Shown piece by piece: positions 1 to 5,797 of a stretch of DNA of 6,914 bases. Origin of the DNA: Candidatus Nitrosopumilus sp. (GTDB lineage Archaea > Thermoproteota > Nitrososphaeria > Nitrososphaerales > Nitrosopumilaceae). Each line of letters starts with the position of its first letter. The stretch's first letter is position 1. The translations under genes were made by a program, and so were the position numbers. The notes below the pieces were generated by a model. That model did no database searches. It was not told the DNA's origin and saw only the letters and a program-made list of their open reading frames with translations. Location of the stretch: assembly GCA_018674605.1 (NCBI GenBank), contig JABGZU010000019.1:1-6914 (forward strand), read 5' to 3'.

Positions 1-39
1 AAACAAAAATTACAAGAACATTTTGCTAAAAAAGACTAA
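1..39 (+). CDS. Possible 3' end of a gene cut by the left edge
   Basis: Frame 1 is open from the first base and ends at TAA (37-39), encoding KQKLQEHFAKKD. A charged, Lys-rich helical ending is common for archaeal C termini, and a plus-strand gene ending here would converge with the minus-strand gene at 319-1572. Only 12 codons are visible, so neither function nor reality can be established; a chance open frame of this length is quite possible. Confidence 0.35.
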   Translation, partial: KQKLQEHFAKKD

Positions 40-118
40 CAATGTTATTGTTTTATGATTTTCCAAGTATGAATCATTTCTCAAAACTTTTTGATTTGTA
101 AATTCTTTGTAGTTATAC

Positions 119-169
119 TCATCAAACCCATCAAGTGTTTCATCAAACCCATCAAGTGTTTCATCAAAT
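119..169 (+). repeat. Left array of 21-bp tandem repeats
   Basis: Two perfect head-to-tail copies of a 21-bp unit (119-139 and 140-160) are followed by a 9-base partial copy (161-169). Each unit contains CATCAA twice, so along the array CATCAA recurs at alternating 9- and 12-bp steps, averaging one helical turn. The array lies in the non-coding space downstream of the CBS-domain gene. It is the inverted partner of the array at 228-312. Confidence 0.85.
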
Positions 170-205
170 CAAATTTTTTAATCCCAACTCTGAATCGTGC
201 GTAAA

Positions 206-218
206 TACACCTGGTGTA
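206..218. repeat. Interrupted palindrome between two repeat arrays
   Basis: TACACCTGGTGTA has perfect 6-base arms (TACACC and GGTGTA) around a single T. It sits roughly midway between the two oppositely oriented 21-bp repeat arrays. It could be a protein-binding site or a small hairpin; nothing in the sequence decides between these. Confidence 0.5.
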
Positions 219-227
219 CTTCCTGAT

Positions 228-312
228 GACACTTGATGAAACACTTGACACACTTGACGCATTTGATGATGTATCTGACGCATTTGATGGAAAAAGTGAT
301 ACTTTTGATGAA
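228..312 (-). repeat. Right, inverted and diverged array of 21-bp repeats
   Basis: Read on the minus strand, the copy at 249-269 matches the left-array unit at 17 of 21 positions. Further degenerate copies follow with the same period at about 270-290 and 291-311, and TCATCAAGTGT recurs near 228-240. A perfect 16-bp inverted match links 152-167 with 233-248 (TTGATGAAACACTTGA on the right side). The outer end has T-runs on the minus strand (CTTTTTTC, ACTTTTTCC) just after the stop of the CBS-domain gene, so it may also act as that gene's terminator. Confidence 0.7.
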
Positions 313-318
313 AAAAGA
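284..318 (-). terminator. Likely T-run terminator of the CNNM/CBS gene
   Basis: Immediately after the TAA stop at 319-321, the minus strand reads AATCTTTTTTCATC and then CACTTTTTCC. Closely spaced U-runs without a strong stem are typical of archaeal factor-assisted or intrinsic termination. The run overlaps the outer copies of the right repeat array. Confidence 0.45.
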
Positions 319-1572
319 TTAAATCCTGATTTTTTCAATCCTAATTTTTTGTGGGGTGTTTTTTGAAACTTTTTCAACAATTATTCGTAATTCTTGTATT
401 TCGATTTTATCCCCTTCTTGTGGTATATCTTGTAATCTCTCATGTAGTAATCCATTAAGTGATGCATAGTCATCCCCATCAGGAATCTTTGTCTTAAAAA
501 TTTCGTTGATAATGTCAATTTCAATATCTCCATTTGTAATTATTGTGTCTTGATCAATTTTTTCATACCCTGTTTCTCTTGTTGTATCTGTTTCATCTTC
601 AATTTCCCCCACAATTTCTTCTAACAAATCCTCAAGTGTAACTAATCCTTCTACTCCCCCATGTTCATCTATTACAATTGCCATGTGTGTTTTTCTACCT
701 TTCATCTCTTTTAGTAAAGAACTGATCATTTTTTCTTGTGATGCAAAAACAGGTTTTCGTGCAATTTCTTTTAATGTGACCATTTTGTTGTCTTTTTCTA
801 ATTCTTTTAACACGTCTCTGACATGAATAATTCCCACAATATCATCTCCGGTTTCTCCAAAAATTGGAATTCTTGAATGGCCCCTTTGGTTGATTTGTGG
901 TAATGCCTCAAAGAGTATCATTTTAGAATTTAGTGAAAACATCTTAACTCTTGGAGTCATCACTGAGCGAATCACTGTATCATCAAATTTTAGTGCACCA
1001 TGAACTAATTCCATTTCTTCTTTTTCAAGTGCTTTTTCTTCTAATCCTTGATCAATTACTCCTTTGATATCTTCCTCAGTGATTGGAGGTGGCGAATAAC
1101 TACTTCCTGTCATTTTTACGACACCTCTTGTAATTACTTCAAAGAATTTTACAACTGGATAAAATACATAACTAAATCCTAACAACACTGGTGCATATCT
1201 TAATGCAATTCTAGTTGAATTGGCATTACAATATGTTTTTGGAGTTATTTCCCCAAATACTAAAATTAAAAATGTCATAATACCAACTGCAATTCCTAAT
1301 CCATCATCACCAAATAATCTCATTGCAACACTTGTTGCAAGTGCTGATGCTCCAACATTTACTAAATTGTTACCTAAATTTACACTTGACATCATCCAAC
1401 TTGGATTTGTTTTTAGTTTGTGCAGTGCTTTGGAACCTTTTTTACCTTCATTAAATAATTGAACAACCTTTGATTTTCTAACTCCAACTAGTGCAACTTC
1501 TAATCCACTGAAAAATCCCGATAATCCAATTAAAACAGATAATATTGAAATTTCAATCCATAAATCTACCAT
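319..1572 (-). CDS. CNNM/DUF21-CBS-CorC_HlyC membrane protein (hemolysin-family ion transporter)
   Basis: This 417-residue protein has the full HlyC/CorC (CNNM) layout. Residues about 1-150 form a DUF21/CNNM membrane domain with the signature stretches SGFFSGLEVALVG (18-30), NLGNNLVN (65-72) and FGEITPKTY (106-114). A tandem CBS pair follows: the first begins near MTPR (205-208), the second carries IDEHGGVEGLVTLEDLLEEI (301-320). A C-terminal CorC_HlyC domain covers about 340-412. Relatives sit in the cytoplasmic membrane and act in Mg2+ (or Na+/Co2+) export, with CBS domains sensing nucleotides; the ion here is inferred. 'Hemolysin' is a historical name. The ATG at 1572 is supported by AAGGAG (1579-1584, minus strand) with a 6-base spacer, the only clear Shine-Dalgarno site in this window. 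The gene follows thrC after 147 bases and probably has its own promoter. Confidence 0.93.
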   Translation of the reverse strand: MVDLWIEISILSVLIGLSGFFSGLEVALVGVRKSKVVQLFNEGKKGSKALHKLKTNPSWMMSSVNLGNNLVNVGASALATSVAMRLFGDDGLGIAVGIMTFLILVFGEITPKTYCNANSTRIALRYAPVLLGFSYVFYPVVKFFEVITRGVVKMTGSSYSPPPITEEDIKGVIDQGLEEKALEKEEMELVHGALKFDDTVIRSVMTPRVKMFSLNSKMILFEALPQINQRGHSRIPIFGETGDDIVGIIHVRDVLKELEKDNKMVTLKEIARKPVFASQEKMISSLLKEMKGRKTHMAIVIDEHGGVEGLVTLEDLLEEIVGEIEDETDTTRETGYEKIDQDTIITNGDIEIDIINEIFKTKIPDGDDYASLNGLLHERLQDIPQEGDKIEIQELRIIVEKVSKNTPQKIRIEKIRI

Positions 1573-1578
1573 GATACT

Positions 1579-1584
1579 CTCCTT
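1579..1584 (-). promoter_or_regulatory. Shine-Dalgarno site of the CNNM/CBS gene
   Basis: The minus strand reads AAGGAGAGTATC directly before ATG, placing GGAG 6 bases from the start codon. This implies a leadered mRNA, unlike most genes in the window. A TATA-like GTTTAAATTC at 1661-1670 would give a leader of about 65 bases. A weaker TTTTAAGA near 1592-1599 would instead give a leaderless start, so the promoter is unresolved. Confidence 0.6.
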
Positions 1585-1719
1585 GAAAATCTCTTAAAAC
1601 TAGTATTACTCATTTAGTTATTTTGCACCATCTTTTGGTTACACTTGTTTAGTAATCCATGAATTTAAACTCTTCATAACAATCCTAATTATTTTAATTA
1701 ATTTTATCTTAAACTGAGG

Positions 1720-3057
1720 CTAATTTTTTGGCGGTATTGCAAATGTATTTTTTGAATTGCTGTGATAATCCACTGGAATCATTGCATCTTTTTGTCTTCC
1801 TGTAAGAATTCCTACAACCACGTCATCTTTTTTAATTATTCCTTGCTCAGTTAATTTTTTAATTCCTACCACTGATGCACCTGATGCCATTTCACAGTCA
1901 AATCCATTTAGACCAACAACTGACATGCCATCTAACATTTCTGAATCAGATACTGTTGTTACAACACCATTTGTAAATTCAAGTGCTCTTAATCCTTTCA
2001 AAATATTTGCAGGCCTTCCAATTTGAATTGCAGTAGCTTTAGTGTTAGGTCGTAATCCTTGTTTATCTAGATGATCATAATATCTAGAAATTAATTCTGT
2101 ATTTGGATTTCCTTTATTCCATCTTAATTCCTCTCCTTCAAATTTACCGTTATACAAATCAGATAATGTGCTGGCCCCTTCTGAGTTAATTACTGCGATT
2201 CTTGGAATTTTTTTAATCCATCCCCATTGGTATAATTCCATTAATGCTTTCCCACAACTTGATGTGTTTCCTAATGCTCCACCTGGATAAACAATCCAGT
2301 CTGGAACTTCCCAATTCAAATATTCTAATGCTCTAAATGGAATTGTTTTTTGTCCTTCTATTCTAAAGGGATTAACTGAATTTACTGTATACCCATCATG
2401 ATTTTTTGCATCTTCCAATGATTGTTTTAATGCATCATCAAAATTTCCTTCTACTTGTACAATTTGAGCTCCAAATTGATATGCTTGACTGAGTTTTCCT
2501 GGTGCAATTTGTCCTGCTGGAATATACACATCGCACTTTATCCCTTCATTTGCTGCAAACATTCCAGCTGAAGCTGATGTGTTTCCAGTTGACGCACAGA
2601 CAATTTTTTTAGCTCCAACCATTTTGGCATGAGTCACAGCAGTTACCATTCCATTATCTTTGAAAGAACCACTTGGATTGTATCCCTCTGGCTGTAACCA
2701 TAATCCCTCTTTCTCAATACCTATGAATTCTGCTGCTTTAGACATGTGGTATGGTTTTGATTGTCTTCCTTCTGCTCCATCTAGCGAAACTAAAACTTTT
2801 GAGCACTCATCAATATTTTCTGTATCTATTTGACAAAAATTTAGTAATTCCCTGAACCTCCATACCCCACTTTCATTAAAAATACTGCCTTTTGAATTCC
2901 TTCTTTGATAAAATGTTTCTTTAAGATTAGTTGAGGGTTTATTTTTATATTTTACATCTAAGACATGTCCATTCTCACATTGTACATTTGTACTTAATAT
3001 TGGATATTCTAAACCGCATTTTGGATTAACACATTTTAGATAAGCATCGTCTTGCAT
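1720..3057 (-). CDS. thrC: Threonine synthase, PLP-dependent
   Basis: Threonine synthase converts O-phospho-L-homoserine to L-threonine and phosphate with pyridoxal phosphate, the last step of threonine synthesis, in the cytoplasm. The 445-residue protein shows the fold-type II PLP signature: NPSGSFKDNG (127-136) with Schiff-base lysine K133, STGNTSAS (156-163), which contacts substrate and cofactor, and GGALGN (259-264), the loop that binds the PLP phosphate. The N terminus has C9, C14, C27 and H31, a short zinc-ribbon-like segment seen in several archaeal members. KPYH (101-104) falls where the family usually has a TPL-type motif. The length is normal and no disruption is seen. The ATG at 3057 lies about 28 bases from a TATA-like box, fitting leaderless translation. 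No other threonine-pathway gene is adjacent, so it appears to be transcribed alone. Confidence 0.95.
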   Translation of the reverse strand: MQDDAYLKCVNPKCGLEYPILSTNVQCENGHVLDVKYKNKPSTNLKETFYQRRNSKGSIFNESGVWRFRELLNFCQIDTENIDECSKVLVSLDGAEGRQSKPYHMSKAAEFIGIEKEGLWLQPEGYNPSGSFKDNGMVTAVTHAKMVGAKKIVCASTGNTSASAGMFAANEGIKCDVYIPAGQIAPGKLSQAYQFGAQIVQVEGNFDDALKQSLEDAKNHDGYTVNSVNPFRIEGQKTIPFRALEYLNWEVPDWIVYPGGALGNTSSCGKALMELYQWGWIKKIPRIAVINSEGASTLSDLYNGKFEGEELRWNKGNPNTELISRYYDHLDKQGLRPNTKATAIQIGRPANILKGLRALEFTNGVVTTVSDSEMLDGMSVVGLNGFDCEMASGASVVGIKKLTEQGIIKKDDVVVGILTGRQKDAMIPVDYHSNSKNTFAIPPKN

Positions 3058-3081
3058 TTGTAATTGTAGGTAATTGGTGAT

Positions 3082-3090
3082 AATTTAAAT
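3082..3090 (-). promoter_or_regulatory. TATA-like box of thrC
   Basis: On the minus strand ATTTAAATT is centred about 28 bases upstream of the thrC ATG. That places the expected transcription start at or next to the start codon. No Shine-Dalgarno sequence is present, consistent with a leaderless mRNA. Confidence 0.6.
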
Positions 3091-3099
3091 GTGAAATTT

Positions 3100-3107
3100 T
3101 TTTTATA
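3100..3107 (+). promoter_or_regulatory. TATA-like box of the 132-aa gene
   Basis: A T-run ending in TTTTATA is centred about 29 bases upstream of the ATG at 3134, again giving a leaderless start. It lies back to back with the thrC box; their centres are only about 18 bases apart, so the two divergent promoters could interfere or be controlled together. Confidence 0.6.
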
Positions 3108-3133
3108 GGTAAAATAAATTCCCTAAACTTTAG

Positions 3134-3532
3134 ATGGATGTGATTTCTAATCATATTGTGGTTACTTATAATGAACATTTGAAAAATATCTTGAACCATA
3201 TTCTAAAGTCTTATCAAATTCTCAATGAGATTGAAGATAAGCCCGGAGATCTTGCTAAAATTGAAAAAGAAATGTTAAAAATTAATGGGTTTATTCGAGT
3301 TGTGTCAAACAAAATAGATCTTGATAAAATCCCCGCATCTGATTTTAAGGTTGTAAAAACAAAATTTTCTCAATATTTGGAAAACTATTCCTTTGAAAAA
3401 GAGATTGTAACTATGGCACCCTTGTATTCTGATGATGCATCTCGTGTAAAAAATATGAGATTAAAAATTTTAGAAGCGTTAAAAAATAAAAACATGATGG
3501 ATAACGTCTATGACTTATTGGACCAATTATGA
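3134..3532 (+). CDS. Hypothetical helical protein, 132 aa
   Basis: I do not recognise a family. The protein has no signal peptide or membrane segment and is predicted by eye to be largely alpha-helical, with amphipathic stretches at about 13-35, 38-60, 70-90 and 103-130. It is rich in Lys, Asp, Glu, Ile and Leu, like a small soluble cytoplasmic protein. Codon use favours A/T third positions like the neighbours, which supports true coding. The start at ATG 3134 is supported by a TATA-like box 29 bases upstream. Its stop overlaps the start of a 34-aa Cys-rich miniprotein as ATGA, so the two are probably co-transcribed and perhaps translationally coupled. Confidence 0.8.
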   Translation: MDVISNHIVVTYNEHLKNILNHILKSYQILNEIEDKPGDLAKIEKEMLKINGFIRVVSNKIDLDKIPASDFKVVKTKFSQYLENYSFEKEIVTMAPLYSDDASRVKNMRLKILEALKNKNMMDNVYDLLDQL

Positions 3533-3633
3533 CTGGTCAAAAAAAATGTATTTTGTGCGGCTGTCAAGATCATAAATTACTTGGTTGCTCTCGTCATTTT
3601 TCTAAAAAATGTAGTTGTTACAAAAACAAATAA
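3529..3633 (+). CDS. 34-aa Cys/His-rich miniprotein (probable metal binder)
   Basis: The ATG overlaps the preceding stop (ATGA at 3529-3532) and the frame runs to TAA at 3631-3633. The product has six Cys and two His in 34 residues: C7, C10, C12, H15, C20, H23, C28 and C30, with a CILCGC core and a CSC ending. Lys flanks both ends. Such density in a soluble peptide strongly suggests zinc or iron coordination, possibly two sites; no known domain is recognised. The 4-base overlap with the 132-aa gene is the main argument that it is real: it needs no leader and fits translational coupling. It converges with another Cys/His-rich miniprotein across 6 bases. Partner and function are unknown. Confidence 0.65.
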   Translation: MTGQKKCILCGCQDHKLLGCSRHFSKKCSCYKNK

Positions 3634-3639
3634 CTAAAA

Positions 3640-3756
3640 TTACTTTCGTTTAGGTCCAGATCGTTCGTGAAAATTCAAACAACATTTACACTCTTTTTCA
3701 ATACATTCTGATTCGCTATAATGATCACAAATACCGCACTCACAACTTTTGGACAT
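3640..3756 (-). CDS. 38-aa Cys/His-rich miniprotein, convergent with the previous one
   Basis: The minus-strand frame begins at ATG 3756 and ends at TAA (3640-3642). The 38-residue product contains C5, C7, C10, H12, C18, C23, C25, C26 and H30: seven Cys and two His, with a CECGICDH start, a KCC cluster, and a basic SGPKRK tail. The spacing suggests one or two metal sites, but no family is recognised. A TATA-like GATAAATG at about 3783-3790 lies roughly 30 bases upstream of the ATG, compatible with leaderless expression. Its sense matters: the same DNA read on the plus strand gives no such pattern. Its 3' end faces that of the 34-aa miniprotein 6 bases away, so their transcripts probably overlap. 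Confidence 0.6.
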   Translation of the reverse strand: MSKSCECGICDHYSESECIEKECKCCLNFHERSGPKRK

Positions 3757-3825
3757 ATCTTTAGTAATGTTGTATTGGTTAGCATTTATCTCTTGACTTT
3801 ATCTGAGTTTAAGGTCAAATCGAGA

Positions 3826-4146
3826 TTATTTTTTTGATTTTGATTTTTTCTTTTTAGGCTTGTCTTTAACTGACAATTCTTTTTCAATTTCAGAGGCTCT
3901 ATTATCCACTGCTTTAATTATCTCTTGAATTAATCCGTCCAAATCACTGTCTTCAACATCAGGTTCCACAGTACTTGCAATCTCTGTAATTGTACTTGAA
4001 ATTTCTGCACTAACATCCTCAAAACTTTCAGGATCCTCATATGCTGCATTGTATAGATTTTTTAGATTATTGACATGACCGATGACTTGTTCTGTTATGG
4101 TAACTGTGTAATCTGTTCCATTCACATCAAATTCTTTTGCACTCAT
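3826..4146 (-). CDS. Hypothetical acidic protein with Lys-rich tail, 106 aa
   Basis: No family is recognised. Residues 5-20 look like a beta hairpin (EFDVNGTDYTVTITEQ); 21-95 are mostly helical and acidic, with a Ser/Thr/Glu-rich centre; 96-106 is almost only Lys and Ser. Such a basic tail could bind nucleic acid or be a disordered degron-like end. I start at ATG 4146 (MSAKEF) rather than the upstream TTG at 4158, because TTATAAAC on the minus strand (4167-4174) is centred about 25 bases from that ATG, the normal distance for a leaderless archaeal transcript. It is the middle of several singly promoted minus-strand genes. Confidence 0.75.
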   Translation of the reverse strand: MSAKEFDVNGTDYTVTITEQVIGHVNNLKNLYNAAYEDPESFEDVSAEISSTITEIASTVEPDVEDSDLDGLIQEIIKAVDNRASEIEKELSVKDKPKKKKSKSKK

Positions 4147-4166
4147 GATAATTTTCAAATTCTTTT

Positions 4167-4174
4167 GTTTATAA
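4167..4174 (-). promoter_or_regulatory. TATA box of the 106-aa gene
   Basis: The minus strand reads TTATAAAC, a good archaeal TATA match, centred about 25 bases upstream of ATG 4146. This supports a leaderless mRNA and decides between the two possible starts. Confidence 0.6.
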
Positions 4175-4210
4175 TGTTTTTCAGTAACTTTTCTAGAATT
4201 AAATTCCTTA

Positions 4211-4660
4211 TTAGAATATGATATAGTCTAAGGCAGCTGCATCACTTATCAATCTTGTATGCATCGAACCAACCACGTATCCGTTTTTTATGTCCTCTAC
4301 TGGTATCCATCTGTTCACTGATGAATAATGTCTTTTCTCTGACATTTCTAGTTCGATTGCCTCGATATCAAATTCTGCTTCTTCTACTTGCTGTGTTGCA
4401 AGATGTTTGATGGTAACAAGAATTTTAGTTATTTTTACTCTATCTCCAAACTTCCATTTTGAAACTGGATTTTCATCAGACACTTCTAAAACCTTAATTT
4501 TCATATGTTTTTTCTTAAACGTGTCGCTGCTGATTAATGCCCTTTCATCTGTAAATTCTTCAAAACTAATTCGTGAATTCACTTCTGCGTCTGATACTGT
4601 CTCTAGCAAAGATTCGATGTTTGATTCAACTTGATCTTCTTTTAGATTCTCTTCAGGCAT
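4211..4660 (-). CDS. Hypothetical protein, 149 aa, acidic N terminus plus beta-rich domain
   Basis: No family is recognised. Residues 1-45 are acidic and probably disordered or helical. Residues about 52-135 alternate hydrophobic and polar residues as in a small beta barrel (MKIKVLEV 53-60, RVKITKILVTIKHLA 74-88, EFDIEAIELEM 97-107), reminiscent of SH3-like or OB-like folds, though this is inference only. It ends in ALDYIIF. There are no Cys residues, membrane segments or signal peptide. An AT-rich box (TTTTTAAGTATAAAATA, about 4675-4691) lies just upstream of ATG 4660. Its 5' part is near the expected distance for a leaderless start. The gene begins 56 bases after the Hjc-like nuclease; co-transcription is possible but not shown. 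Confidence 0.8.
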   Translation of the reverse strand: MPEENLKEDQVESNIESLLETVSDAEVNSRISFEEFTDERALISSDTFKKKHMKIKVLEVSDENPVSKWKFGDRVKITKILVTIKHLATQQVEEAEFDIEAIELEMSEKRHYSSVNRWIPVEDIKNGYVVGSMHTRLISDAAALDYIIF

Positions 4661-4674
4661 AATACTGGTGTGTA

Positions 4675-4691
4675 TTTTATACTTAAAAATG
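4675..4691 (-). promoter_or_regulatory. AT-rich promoter box of the 149-aa gene
   Basis: The minus strand contains TTTTTAAGTATAAAATA starting about 30 bases upstream of ATG 4660. TATAAAA itself is only about 19 bases away, so the functional box is probably the overlapping TTTAAG part, or the start site is slightly internal. Confidence 0.45.
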
Positions 4692-4716
4692 ATTTGAACT
4701 TTATCTACTTTGAAAT

Positions 4717-5268
4717 TTATTCTATCGTTCTTTGTTTTGTTTTAAAAGGCATTTTGCATTCTTTTAAGAATAATTCTTTTTTGATACCGTTGATTTTCGT
4801 AAACATTTTTCCATCGTACCTGCATACGCAGTCAGTGATTTCCAACGATTCGTCCCAAATTTTAAAAAACTCTCTTAACTCTCTGTTTTTGTACACCCCC
4901 ACATCGATTCGTTTTTTTGAGAGAAACTTGAATGCAAGCAACACTTTCTTTTTTTTATAGATGTCAAATGTTTTAATCCAATCCAGACATCGTTGTATTT
5001 GATCTGCAGGTACTGGAAGTGATGTACTTGTTCCGGATTTTGCCTCAATTGTAAATATTGTACTTTCTGGCGTGTTTACTGCCAACACATCGGGCAACGC
5101 AATACTTGGAGATCCGAGTCTAAACGCTTTCCAATTCTCTGATTTCTTAAATCGTTTTACAATCGTGTCTTCCCACTGGTACCCTCGCTGTCTGCGTGTT
5201 CTTGCTGCTTTTTGATGATCAGTTTTATTTTTTGACATTTTTTGTTTCATTATTGTAATTGACTCCAT
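4717..5268 (-). CDS. Hjc-like Holliday junction resolvase family nuclease (PD-(D/E)XK)
   Basis: The 183-residue protein carries the archaeal Hjc-type PD-(D/E)XK nuclease core: GYQWED (29-34) with E33, FRLGSPS (49-55), PDVLAV (59-64) with catalytic D60, IEAKSG (74-79) with E75 and K77, then DQIQRCLDW (89-97) and VLLAFKF (109-115). Family enzymes cut four-way DNA junctions symmetrically, with Mg2+, as dimers during recombination and fork repair. All catalytic residues are present. Typical Hjc proteins are about 130-150 residues; this one has a basic N-terminal extension (about 1-28, AARTRRQRG) and a C-terminal extension of about 60 residues with C147, C149 and C171. Other PD-(D/E)XK roles remain possible. 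ATG 5268 is chosen because TTACTATATC lies about 26 bases upstream; internal ATGs at 5250 and 5238 are alternatives. Confidence 0.78.
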   Translation of the reverse strand: MESITIMKQKMSKNKTDHQKAARTRRQRGYQWEDTIVKRFKKSENWKAFRLGSPSIALPDVLAVNTPESTIFTIEAKSGTSTSLPVPADQIQRCLDWIKTFDIYKKKKVLLAFKFLSKKRIDVGVYKNRELREFFKIWDESLEITDCVCRYDGKMFTKINGIKKELFLKECKMPFKTKQRTIE

Positions 5269-5290
5269 GGATCTTTTCTATTTACAATCA

Positions 5291-5300
5291 GATATAGTAA
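5291..5300 (-). promoter_or_regulatory. TATA-like box of the Hjc-like gene
   Basis: The minus strand reads TTACTATATC, centred about 26 bases upstream of ATG 5268. This is the position for a leaderless transcript beginning at that ATG. Confidence 0.5.
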
Positions 5301-5343
5301 ACTTGGTAATTACATTATAACTTTGTAATTTGTCACTTTCACT

Positions 5344-5466
5344 TCATCGCTGTTTTGACTTGTGAGCGGACTGTGACGTGTTTTCCGTCTCATTTTTTTG
5401 ATCCCATCTATTTTTGCCCCCCTCTCCAAACTTGCGCCAATCCTGATTTTCCGTCTCATCAACCAT
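5344..5466 (-). CDS. Doubtful small ORF, 40 aa
   Basis: A minus-strand frame from ATG 5466 to TGA (5344-5346) would give a hydrophilic 40-aa peptide containing DETENQDWRKFG and, from the second copy of the 13-bp direct repeat, NETENTSQ. A weak AT-rich box (CTTAATTTTT, about 5486-5495) lies at the leaderless distance. Against it, third codon positions are richer in G/C than in neighbouring genes, and a 49-aa frame (5310-5459, MRRK at each repeat copy) overlaps it in another register. Only one, or neither, can be coding. Confidence 0.25.
   Translation of the reverse strand: MVDETENQDWRKFGEGGKNRWDQKNETENTSQSAHKSKQR
5381..5459. repeat. 13-bp direct repeat, two copies
   Basis: TTTTCCGTCTCAT occurs perfectly at 5381-5393 and 5447-5459, 66 bases apart, in the long gap upstream of the Hjc-like gene. 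The copies could be a regulatory site or the trace of an internal duplication. The 66-base spacing is a multiple of three, which is why overlapping short frames repeat the same residues. Confidence 0.6.
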
Positions 5467-5797
5467 GCCCTCACTACGTCAAACTAAAAATTAAGTAGAT
5501 CGGTCAACGAAAAATTTATCTGACATCTGCAGCATATCTGAAATTTAAATTCACAACAACCTCTGGCATCGTTTGCCGCCAGTACAAGTTGGTAGTGCCC
5601 ATTATATAGAAAAATTGACTTTGCATAATTACAAGACCAAGTCTGTCATCTGATTACAATCGTTTCAGATCTTAAGACAAAATTACCGTCATCAGAAACG
5701 GACATTCAATCCATGCCAGCCTGATTTGGAATGAACAATTTGGAATCTGCTGACCTGTTGGTACAAAAAAAGGTACGTTGGTTTTGGTTTGGGTCCA
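5467..5797. other. Intergenic stretch without a supported gene
   Basis: No convincing reading frame, tRNA or rRNA was found. The stretch contains promoter-like AT boxes (ATTTAAAT near 5546-5553, ATTATATAG near 5601-5609), a 6-bp inverted pair ATCTGA/TCAGAT (5648-5653 and 5665-5670), another CGTTTC/GAAACG (5661-5666 and 5695-5700), and GGTAC twice around an A-run near 5760-5775. It could hold a small RNA, but no known class can be assigned. Confidence 0.5.

Noticed and set aside
43..102. A 19-codon plus-strand frame (MLLFYDFPSMNHF...).
   Set aside because: Too short, no promoter box at the right distance, and no recognisable motif.
81..380. A 99-codon minus-strand frame with Ser-rich and Met/Leu-rich heptads.
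   Set aside because: It overlaps the end of the well-supported CNNM/CBS gene by 62 bases, and its composition follows directly from the 21-bp DNA repeats. Both arms of the repeat give Ser-rich reading frames by chance.
1220..1462. An 80-codon plus-strand frame.
   Set aside because: It lies wholly antisense inside the membrane domain of the CNNM/CBS gene, whose protein signatures are clear.
1640..1678. A 12-codon upstream frame (MKSLNSWITKQV) in the possible leader of the CNNM/CBS gene.
   Set aside because: No ribosome site and no sign of regulatory codons; expected by chance.
4407..4634. A 75-codon plus-strand frame.
   Set aside because: Antisense shadow of the 149-aa gene, with no promoter or motif.
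4670..4960. A 96-codon plus-strand frame rich in Phe, Ile and Leu.
   Set aside because: Mostly antisense to the Hjc-like gene; its hydrophobicity is what A/T-rich antisense DNA produces.
5646..5694. Possible C/D box guide RNA on the minus strand (TGATGA, CTGA, then AGATGA).
   Set aside because: The spacer between the C-like and D-like boxes is about 20 bases rather than about 12, the second box is imperfect, and no closing D box follows.
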